Source: Planctomycetota bacterium
GTDB taxonomy: Bacteria; Planctomycetota; Planctomycetia; Pirellulales; Pirellulaceae
Assembly: GCA_026692885.1 (NCBI GenBank)
Contig: JAPLNJ010000127.1
Location: 1 to 10,126 of the forward strand
Direction: 5' to 3'
Length of the DNA: 10,126 nucleotides
The position numbers were made by a program, and so were the translations under genes. Numbering within the stretch: position 1 is the stretch's first letter; each line of letters opens with the position of its first letter. The notes beneath the pieces were generated by a model. That model saw nothing but the letters and a program-made list of their open reading frames with translations. It was not told the origin of the DNA and made no database searches. This document shows, one piece after another, positions 1 to 6,900 of this stretch.

Positions 1-2
1 CC

Positions 3-1430
3 TGCGATCCGCACGTGGCCATGCTCCCTGGCGGCGGATTCATGGTGACTTGGACCGGCGGCGAGCCGAACGGCGCCGGCTGGGAAGTCTACGGTCGGAC
101 GTACGCCGCCACGTACGAGGCCGACACGGACGCCTACCAGATCAACACGGTCACACTCGGCTACGCCTCCGGGCACCAGCAATATGCCGTCGCGGCCGTG
201 GGCAGCGGCCCGCGCGCGTTGATTGCCTGGAGCGGCCGCGGCCAACCCGATCATCAAGGCGTCTACGCCGATGTCTGGGAAGTGGGGCACGTCGGTGGTC
301 CGTTCCGCGACGACTTGGCCGGCTGGACCACGGACACCTCAGGCGGCACGGATCAAGGTCATGGCACGATCGCGGCTGGAGCCGGCAAGGTGGTGTTGAT
401 CGAAGGCGACTCCTTCCTGGTGACGCTGGCGAAATCCTTTACCGTCCCCGCTGCGCCGTCGGCGGTGGGCATGGCGTTCGACAACCTGCAATTCGATACC
501 ACCGATCCGAACTTCATCAACGACGCCTTCGAGATCGCGTTGGTCGATCAGGACGGCAATCCGGTGGTGCCACCTTATACCCCCGGACGTGACGCATTCT
601 TCAACATCAGCGAGGGTCTGTCCGCCGCGTATCGCAGCGGCATCACATTCGACGGCAGCGTGGTAACCGTCGGCCTGAGCGACTTACCCGCCGGTCTACC
701 CGTAACGCTCATCTTCCGTCTGGTCAACAACGACACCGACCACACCACCACCGTCCGCATCACCGATTTCGCTGTCACGCCGAGCACCAGTCTCCCCTCG
801 CCCCGGTACTCCGGGGAGAGGGGTGGGGGTGAGGGGCTCCCGGCCGTCGCCCTTTCCCCAGCTCCAGCCACATCGGAAGCCCAGAATAGTCCGCACACTC
901 CGTGTGCGGATATCGGCACACGGAGTGTGCCTATCTACTTTGGCTCCTCGCGACACGTCCCAGGTCGCAGCACTGAACGTCGCCTCCTCTCCTACGCCAT
1001 CCCTTTCGCCTTCGATTACCGTCCCTTCCCCAGCCAACGGCACCGTGCTGCCTGCGGGCACCAAAACGCTAATCACCGGCCGGGCGACAGCGGCGATTCG
1101 GATCGATCCGAACGGCACTATCATCCCCAACCACATCACCGCTGTCCTGATCAACGGCACGGCCGCCGACGTGGTCGACGCCGCGGGCAACTTCTTCGCC
1201 CGCGTGCCGATCCTGCCCGGCCGCAACACGTTCGAAGTCTCGGCCCTGGACGCCTACGGCCAATCGGCCAGCACTCAGTTGACGCTCGAAGGCTCGCAAC
1301 AGCTCGGCGGCAGTACGCAGCTCCTGTTAGACGTCTCGCCCAGCTTTGCCGCCCAGTACGCTCGCACCTCGTTCGACGAGCGGAACAAGCTGCTGTATGC
1401 AGAACTGGCGATCCGCAATCAGGGCGATGA
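3..1430 (+). CDS. N-terminal segment (no start in window) of the giant RHS-type protein; genuine coding to about 886
   Basis: The reading frame is open from the left edge, so the true start lies upstream; the ATG at 15 falls inside a repeat (VAMLPGGGFMVTW) and is not a start. Positions 3-290 resemble the 'LPGGGFVVTW...GVYGRTY...YQINT' repeats of large secreted bacterial proteins. Positions about 295-775 resemble a planctomycete beta-rich domain, with GDSFLVTLAKSF, DAFEIALVD, DAFFNISEGL and TLIFRLVNND motifs. A Ser/Pro/Ala linker follows. From about 887 to the TGA at 1428-1430 the frame yields Arg/His/Pro-rich nonsense, because the genuine protein continues in frame 1 (ITVPSPANG at 1015 onward). 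The nominal stop is therefore an artefact of the frameshift. The protein is presumably exported and acts at or outside the cell surface. The domain matches are from memory and untested. Confidence 0.75.
   Translation, partial: CDPHVAMLPGGGFMVTWTGGEPNGAGWEVYGRTYAATYEADTDAYQINTVTLGYASGHQQYAVAAVGSGPRALIAWSGRGQPDHQGVYADVWEVGHVGGPFRDDLAGWTTDTSGGTDQGHGTIAAGAGKVVLIEGDSFLVTLAKSFTVPAAPSAVGMAFDNLQFDTTDPNFINDAFEIALVDQDGNPVVPPYTPGRDAFFNISEGLSAAYRSGITFDGSVVTVGLSDLPAGLPVTLIFRLVNNDTDHTTTVRITDFAVTPSTSLPSPRYSGERGGGEGLPAVALSPAPATSEAQNSPHTPCADIGTRSVPIYFGSSRHVPGRSTERRLLSYAIPFAFDYRPFPSQRHRAACGHQNANHRPGDSGDSDRSERHYHPQPHHRCPDQRHGRRRGRRRGQLLRPRADPARPQHVRSLGPGRLRPIGQHSVDARRLATARRQYAAPVRRLAQLCRPVRSHLVRRAEQAAVCRTGDPQSGR
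792..841. repeat. 45-bp GC-rich palindromic repeat inserted in frame
   Basis: Arms 792-806 and 811-825 form an imperfect 15-bp hairpin (two mismatches) around the loop TACT, with core CCCCGG/CCGGGG, followed by a G-rich tail GTGGGGGTGAGGGG. Read on the minus strand it gives the phrase LTPTPLPG, which I recognise as a frequent spurious translation of dispersed bacterial repeats. CTCCC occurs at 792-796 and again at 837-841, exactly 45 bases apart, which fits a 5-bp target duplication. Deleting 45 bases leaves a smooth Ser/Pro/Ala linker in frame 3. The palindrome is seen directly; the insertion and target duplication are inference. Confidence 0.65.
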
Positions 1431-3693
1431 CGACGCCGACCACCCGTTCTACGTCGGCGTGCGGAACATCAGCGACCCGACTGTCACGGTCCGCAACACG
1501 GTCGGCGTGACGTCCGACGGCACCCCGTACTACGACTTCTCGCCCGCCGTGTCCGGCAACTCGCTCGCGCCGGACGCGATCACCGGCTACGTCAGCGCCG
1601 TCTTCCACAACCCTAACCGCTTGCAGTTCACGTACGACCTGGTCTTTCTGGCCAAGCTGAACGAACCGCCGGTCTTCACCAGCACGCCGGTCGTCGAGAC
1701 CTCGGTGGGCCGGTCCTACACCTACGACGCCAACGCCACCGACCCCGATGGCGACACACTGACCTACTCCCTGGTTTCCGCTCCGCAGAACCTGCAAATC
1801 AACCCGGCCACCGGCGTCATCGCGTGGCTGCCCGCCGAGGGCAATCTTGGCGCGTACACGATCATCGTCCGTGTCGCCGACGGCCGCGGCGGATCCGCCG
1901 AACAGCGCTACCTACTCTCCGTCACCGAAGCCCCGCCCAACCGGCCGCCGTTAATCACCAGCCTGCCGGTAGCAGAGGCCGAGATCGCGCAGCCCTACCA
2001 GTACGACGTCGATGCCGTTGATTCGGACCTGGACCCGATCACCTACTCGCTAATTGCAGGCCCCCAGGGAATGCAGATCGATTCTGCATCCGGCCTGGTG
2101 ACTTGGGCACCCACTTCTTCTGCGGCGGGCGACCAAGCGGTGACGGTCCAGGCTTCCGACGGCCGCGGGGCCACCGACCAGCAGACGTTCGTCGTCCGCG
2201 TCCAGGGCCAGTCTGGCAACCATCCGCCGGTAATCGTCAGCGAACCGGTGACCGCGGCGGCGACGGGCGACGTTTCAACTCTCGGCCGTATCGTGATTGC
2301 AGCCGACGAATGGGCAATGGCAGACAATTCAACCTCATACCAGATGACGCCGGAGGATCCGCCGAATGACCCAACGCAGTTTGCCCTCAATGTGGCAGAT
2401 TGGTTCCTCGAACAATCGGGTAAGTCAACCGGACATTTTCTGGCGTATTCTACGGACATAGCGTTTGCCGGTACCCGACTTGCGCAGACGATGTCTTCGG
2501 CCGGTCACACCTGGACGGTGGGTGTCTCGGGCTTCACCTTTGACCTCGCACACTTGCGTGCCTACGACGGCGTGTTTCTTGCGGGAGATTCCGCCGACAA
2601 CCAAGTACTCATCGATTATGTCCAAGGTGGCGGAAATGTGTACCTGGCGGCCGGGACCGGCTACGGCGGCGCCCAGACAGAGGCCGCGGGTTGGCGAGTG
2701 TTCCTAAATCATTTCGGTCTTGACTTGGCAAATGCCTACGAAAATAAACTTGCCCAACTGATTGCTGGCAACATGGCAATCGACAGTCCGTATAGCATCT
2801 TCGCGGGCGTGGACCACTTAGCCTTTGGTTGGGGCCAGGAAGTGCTCTTGAGCCAAAGTAGTATGAGTCCCTACGCCAAGATAGCCGTCACACAAGTCTC
2901 CGAGGGAACGAACTCTGCGCTGCACGGCATATTCGGAGTATTTGATCCTCCGAGAGTTCGCTATCAGTACGCCGTCGACGCCGTGGACCCCGACAACGAC
3001 ACGATTACCTACTCGCTTGTCACCGGTCCCCAGGGCATGTCCATCGCTCCGGCTTCGGGGCTGGTTTCCTGGAGCGTCACTTCCAGCGACGTCGGCCCGC
3101 ACTCGGTTACCGTCCGGGCCGGGGACGGTCGCGGCGGGTTCGATCTGCAGATGTTTATCGTGGATGTGACCGCTGGCGGTGCCGGGGAAATTCGGGGCAC
3201 GAAATACTTTGATCGTAACTCCGATGGAACCAACGGCGGCAACGAGGGACGGGTTGTCGTCGCGCAAGACGTCAACACGCTTTCGACTTCCCGCGCTGGC
3301 GCGCAGGAGGAGCTGTTTGCCGTTAACGTGGCGAAGTGGCTGAGGCGTGCTAATTCGGGCAGGATCTTGGCAGTCAAGTCGGCCGACTCTGGCCGGGACT
3401 ACTCACCTGGCGTCGAAAACGCTCTTAGATCAGCCGGTTTTGACTTCGTTGTCACGAATCGGGTTGATTACTCATTGGACGACCTTAGCGACTTCGACGC
3501 GGTCTTCGTCGGAGAGACGTCGCCCAAACGAGATGTCTTCAACAATCAGACTTTGGTGCAGTACGTGAAACAGGGCGGGAGCGTCTACCTTTTCGGCGGC
3601 GTTGACAGCGATGCAACTGGTGAGGCTGCGCATTGGTCCCAATTTCTCCAGGCGTTCGGCTTTCGTTTCGACACTACAGCCCGTCTCAGATGA
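823..3693 (+). CDS. Middle segment of the giant protein: Ig-like, He_PIG repeats and split SdrD-B domain
   Basis: Frame 1 is open from 667; the GTG at 823 lies in a palindromic repeat and is unlikely to be a real start. Residues counted from 823: 65-150 Ig-like (PANGTVLPAG, LPGRNTFEVSALDAYG); about 173-280 a planctomycete RHS-associated domain (YARTSFDE, DPTVTVRN, YDLVFLAKLNE); 281-371 and 373-465 complete He_PIG/cadherin-like repeats (YDVDAVDSD, GLVTW, VTVQASDGRG); 466-482 plus 713-785 a third He_PIG repeat split by an inserted domain at 483-712; 787-808 the first strand of an SdrD-B-like domain (IRGTKYFDRNSDGT); 809-950 a second copy of the inserted domain. The frame stops at a TGA at 3691-3693 that belongs to the left inverted repeat of a MITE; without the element the frame runs on to 8379. 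The DxDxD/DPDxD motifs suggest calcium-dependent rigid beta modules (inference). Confidence 0.8.
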   Translation: MGVRGSRPSPFPQLQPHRKPRIVRTLRVRISAHGVCLSTLAPRDTSQVAALNVASSPTPSLSPSITVPSPANGTVLPAGTKTLITGRATAAIRIDPNGTIIPNHITAVLINGTAADVVDAAGNFFARVPILPGRNTFEVSALDAYGQSASTQLTLEGSQQLGGSTQLLLDVSPSFAAQYARTSFDERNKLLYAELAIRNQGDDDADHPFYVGVRNISDPTVTVRNTVGVTSDGTPYYDFSPAVSGNSLAPDAITGYVSAVFHNPNRLQFTYDLVFLAKLNEPPVFTSTPVVETSVGRSYTYDANATDPDGDTLTYSLVSAPQNLQINPATGVIAWLPAEGNLGAYTIIVRVADGRGGSAEQRYLLSVTEAPPNRPPLITSLPVAEAEIAQPYQYDVDAVDSDLDPITYSLIAGPQGMQIDSASGLVTWAPTSSAAGDQAVTVQASDGRGATDQQTFVVRVQGQSGNHPPVIVSEPVTAAATGDVSTLGRIVIAADEWAMADNSTSYQMTPEDPPNDPTQFALNVADWFLEQSGKSTGHFLAYSTDIAFAGTRLAQTMSSAGHTWTVGVSGFTFDLAHLRAYDGVFLAGDSADNQVLIDYVQGGGNVYLAAGTGYGGAQTEAAGWRVFLNHFGLDLANAYENKLAQLIAGNMAIDSPYSIFAGVDHLAFGWGQEVLLSQSSMSPYAKIAVTQVSEGTNSALHGIFGVFDPPRVRYQYAVDAVDPDNDTITYSLVTGPQGMSIAPASGLVSWSVTSSDVGPHSVTVRAGDGRGGFDLQMFIVDVTAGGAGEIRGTKYFDRNSDGTNGGNEGRVVVAQDVNTLSTSRAGAQEELFAVNVAKWLRRANSGRILAVKSADSGRDYSPGVENALRSAGFDFVVTNRVDYSLDDLSDFDAVFVGETSPKRDVFNNQTLVQYVKQGGSVYLFGGVDSDATGEAAHWSQFLQAFGFRFDTTARLR
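887..937. repeat. Double palindrome (15-bp perfect inverted repeat) at the frameshift
   Basis: Arms 893-907 (GCACACTCCGTGTGC) and 916-930 (GCACACGGAGTGTGC) are perfect reverse complements around an 8-base loop GGATATCG. Each arm is itself a palindrome with a 3-base centre (GCACAC/GTGTGC), so one large or two small hairpins can form. The genuine reading frame changes from 3 to 1 across this stretch, which needs a net insertion of 3n+1. TA dinucleotides at 887-888 and 936-937 are 49 bases apart (3n+1) and are one possible pair of boundaries; the true ends are not certain. Confidence 0.6.
2269..2958 (+). other. Inserted domain 1: amidotransferase-fold-like domain inside a He_PIG repeat
   Basis: The host repeat begins VIVSEPVTAAATG (to 2268) and resumes RYQYAVDAVDPD (from 2959), exactly where the neighbouring intact repeats run on (EAEIAQPYQYDVDAVDSD). 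The roughly 230-residue insert begins near GRIVIAADEWAM and contains ALNVADWF, YDGVFLAGDSADN, LIDYVQGGGNVYLAAG, WRVFLNHFGL, DSPYSIFAGVDHL and ends near FGVFD. The alternating strand/helix pattern and the GGGNVYLAAG turn recall class I glutamine-amidotransferase-like (DUF4350-like) folds, but no nucleophilic Cys is present at that turn, so catalysis is unlikely. I recall similar domains in PEP-CTERM proteins. The line of sequence at 2701-2760 is 40% GC, against 68% for 1861-1920 in the host. Confidence 0.7.
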
Positions 3694-3993
3694 CCTTGCA
3701 CTTTTGCTAGCGGAATACGCTCCGTGCTAGCTTGCGAAATCCTCGGACGAGAACTAGATTTCCGTCCACCCACCCTCCGTCGGTGTGGTGCAAGGTCATC
3801 TGAGACGGGCTGTAGCTACAACGGACTTTGGAGCACGGCGATTTCGAGTTCACACCCGATTTTCGAAGGAATCTCCCTGCTGAATTGCGGGCTGGGCCAG
3901 TATGTGTTTGATCTGGAGCCGACGGATCTCAGAAATCAAGTCGTTGCAAGCTACAACGGCAAGGGCATCTACGCCGTCTATGACGATCCTGAC
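3247..3993 (+). other. Inserted domain 2: paralogous amidotransferase-fold-like domain inside SdrD-B, itself hit by the MITE
   Basis: The SdrD-B host reads TKYFDRNSDGTNGGNE (to 3246) and resumes PGIPDWTIYLDQNQNG (from 3994); joined, they make a normal SdrD-B strand order. The insert (about 203 codons once the 138-bp MITE is removed) matches insert 1 in order: GRVVVAQD, AVNVAKWL, FDAVFVGETSP, LVQYVKQGGSVYLFGG, WSQFLQAFGF, SSSHPIFEGI and an end at YAVYD. The corresponding turn again lacks a Cys. The paralogy is clear by eye although the sequences are diverged. Confidence 0.7.
3675..3814. mobile_element. 136-bp MITE-like element with perfect 25-bp inverted repeats and TA target duplication
   Basis: The core is 3677-3812: left arm 3677-3701, starting CAGCCCGTCTCAGATGACC, is the exact reverse complement of the right arm 3788-3812. 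TA flanks each side (3675-3676 and 3813-3814), the target duplication expected of IS630/Tc1-mariner transposases. The interior (3702-3787) has no transposase, two GCTAGC hexamers 20 bases apart (3706, 3726) and short self-complementary stretches such as GAAATC/GATTTC. The element plus one TA is 138 bp (46 codons), so the host frame is kept, but the left arm reads TGA at 3691-3693. Family assignment from TA flanks and short ends is inference; a full-length partner must lie elsewhere in the genome. Confidence 0.85.
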
Positions 3994-6900
3994 CCAGGTA
4001 TCCCCGATTGGACGATCTACCTCGACCAGAACCAAAACGGCCGCCGCGACCCGGGGGAGCCTTTCACGGTCACTGATACCAACGGCGATTACGCCTTCAC
4101 CGGTCTGCCGCCGGGCACGTATCGCGTCGCAGAGGAGCAGCGGCAGGGGTGGACACAGACGTATCCGACGGAATCCATCGTAGGCCCCGAGCTGATTGTC
4201 AATGGCAGTTTTGAACAGGGCAGTAGCACGACATCGTATCAAACGTTCGACGCGGGAAGCAAGATTGCGCCAGGCTGGGACGTTATTGAGGATACGGTTG
4301 ACGTGGTCTACAAAGACTTCTTCGTGCCGTCGACTGGCAACTACTCCGTAGATCTTACTGGCACGCCCGGAGGGGGCGCGATTCGCCAAACTGTTCCCAC
4401 CGTGCCAGGTCAACGGTACACGCTGCTTTTCGACTTGGCGGGTAATCCTGGTGGTGGAAGCCCAATCAAGCACCTACGGTTGCAGGCTGGGAGCCATGAA
4501 TTCCGTTACGATTTCGACACTTCTTCTTACACCATGAAGACCTTACGATTTCGGCAAGTGCGGCTTGAATTCACTGCCGATTCAGCCGAGACAGTGCTGA
4601 TTCTTGACTCTCTTGACAGCGGATTCGCTGGGCCTGTCGTCGACTCTGTTTCGGTACGTGCCATGGGAGCGGCCGGATACCACACGGTCGTCGTCAATGA
4701 CAAGGTGACAGTTTCTGATGTCGACTTCGGCAATCGACAGTACGTTGCCTCGCAGAACTTGCCACCGGAAATCTCATCCGCTCCACCCCTTCTTGGCTCA
4801 AGAGATAAAGTTTACCGCTACAACGCCATCGCCACCGATCCCAACAACGATCCGCTGACGTTCGACCTGCCACTGGCACCCGATGGCATGACGGTCCACC
4901 CGGACCGCGCTATCGTGGTGTGGCAACCGACCCGGGAACAAGCTGGCACGCATCAGGTCGTGCTCCGTGTCCAAGACGGACAAGGCGGCGTCGATCTGCA
5001 GTCGTTCACCATCACCGTCGTCCCGCCGAACTCGCCGCCAGTGATCACCTCCATACCGCTCAGTCCCGCAGTCGCGAATCTGCCGTACGTCTACCAAGTC
5101 AGCGCTCAGGATGCCGACATAGGCGATACGCTCACGTTCCGCCTGCAAGATCCGCTGACCGGTATGGCCATTGACTCGGCCACCGGGCGTTTCACCTGGA
5201 CGCCGACGACGGCTCAGATCGGCAGCCGGCCCGTCGCGATTGTCGCCTCGGACGGCCAACCGGGCAGTCCGGACCAGATCGTCACCCTGCCTTCGCCGAC
5301 CTATCTGACCGACGTCTTCGGCAGCGTACGGCCCATGGCACCGGCGGGAATCACGCCGGCTCCGCTGGAATACTACGCGGTCCAATACGCGAGGCTGGAC
5401 CAGATCTCCATTCCCCCGCTGCCGACGGATTATCCCGATGCCCGCTTCCAAACGCTGGTCGAAGTGCGAGCGCCGGCAGGCGGCGAGGTCCCGCCGGTCG
5501 GTGACCAGGCGCTGACCGTCAACGGCAGCGAGCACCATCCCTTCGACCCAACCTTGCTGGCGAACGACACCTACGTAATCCGCGTCATCGCCGAGGACGT
5601 GAACGGGCATCGCTGGACCGATGGCATTATCGTGACGGTGGACGCCAACGCCAAGCTGGGCAATTTCCACTTGGACTTCCCGGATCTGACGCTGCCGCTG
5701 GCCGGCATCCCGATCACGCGCAGCTACGACACGCTGCAGGCCAACAGCGAGGGCGACTTTGGCTACGGCTGGACGATGGGGATCCAGGAAGCGAACATCC
5801 GCGAGACGGTGCCCGCCGGGGTCGGCAACGGCCTGTTCTCCAACGCGCATCCCTTCGTGCCGGAGTCAACTCGCGTCTACCTGACCAACCCCGAGGGCAA
5901 ACGCATCGGGTTCACCTACTACGAAGAATTGATTCTGGCCGGCATGTTCACTGCCAACTTCGCGCCTCGGTTCCGACCCGACCCGGGCGTGTATGATACG
6001 CTGGAGGCCGAGGGCGTCATCACCCGCGGCATGATGGGCTGGTTCGACTACAATCCCGACGAGTATCTGCTGACGACAAAGGACGGCCTGAAGTACCGAT
6101 ACAGCCAGTCGGACGGACTGCAATCGATCACCGACCCGAACGGCACGCAGCTGACGTTTACGAAGGATGCGGTCACTCATTCTTCCGGGGCCAAAATCGA
6201 CCTGATTCGCGATTTTCGCGGGCGAATCAAGGAGATTGTGGCGCCCGACGGGACCAGCGTGAAGTACACCTACAACGCGGCCGGCGACCTGCTGTCGTTC
6301 ACGAATCAGGCGGGCGAGGTTACGACCTACGGTTACCTGGCCGATCCCAAACACCCGCACTTCCTCGATACGATTACCGACTCGCGGAACGTCAAGGTCT
6401 TCCAGGCCGAGTTCGATGAGAATGGACGCCTGAAAGGTTCGACCGACGCTCTGGGCAATACGGTCTCCCAGGACTTCGACCCCGGCAATTTCACGGGCAC
6501 GATCACCGATGCCAAGCAGAACGTCACCGAACTGCTCTACAACGACCGCGGGAACGTACTGGAGAAACGCGAGCCGAACCCGGTCGACCCGGCCCATCCG
6601 CTGGTCACCAAGTACGAGTACACCGATCCGAAGCAGCCGGATAAGGAGACGAAGATCACCGATCGCAACGGCGTGGTCGAGACGCGAGTTTACGACGCGG
6701 CCGGAAACATGACGCAGGTCAAGCGAGCGGTTGGGACGCCGTTTGAGACGACGACGGCGTATGTCTACAACGCTCGGGGCGATGTGACCAGTATCCAGCA
6801 GAACGGTCAAACACCGACGGTCTTCGATTACGACTCGGCGGGCAAGTTGACCGGGATCGTCAATGCCGTCGGCGGGGTGGCCTCGGCTACCCACGACGCG

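Noticed and set aside
780..975. Programmed ribosomal frameshift between frames 3 and 1
   Set aside because: No slippery heptamer with a spaced downstream structure was recognised, and the palindromic insertions explain the frame change more simply.
3724..3815. GTG at 3724 as a true start of an independent RHS gene
   Set aside because: It lies inside the MITE, has no good ribosome binding site, gives no signal peptide, and the host domain continues seamlessly from upstream when the element is removed.
3674..3815. Intrinsic terminator or attenuator instead of a mobile element
   Set aside because: Arms are 25 bp and perfect but separated by 86 bases with no U-run, and TA duplications plus exact domain restoration point to an insertion.
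2269..3993. Active glutamine amidotransferase domains
   Set aside because: Neither copy has a Cys at the expected nucleophile turn (GGGNVYLAAG / QGGSVYLFGG); at most the fold is shared.
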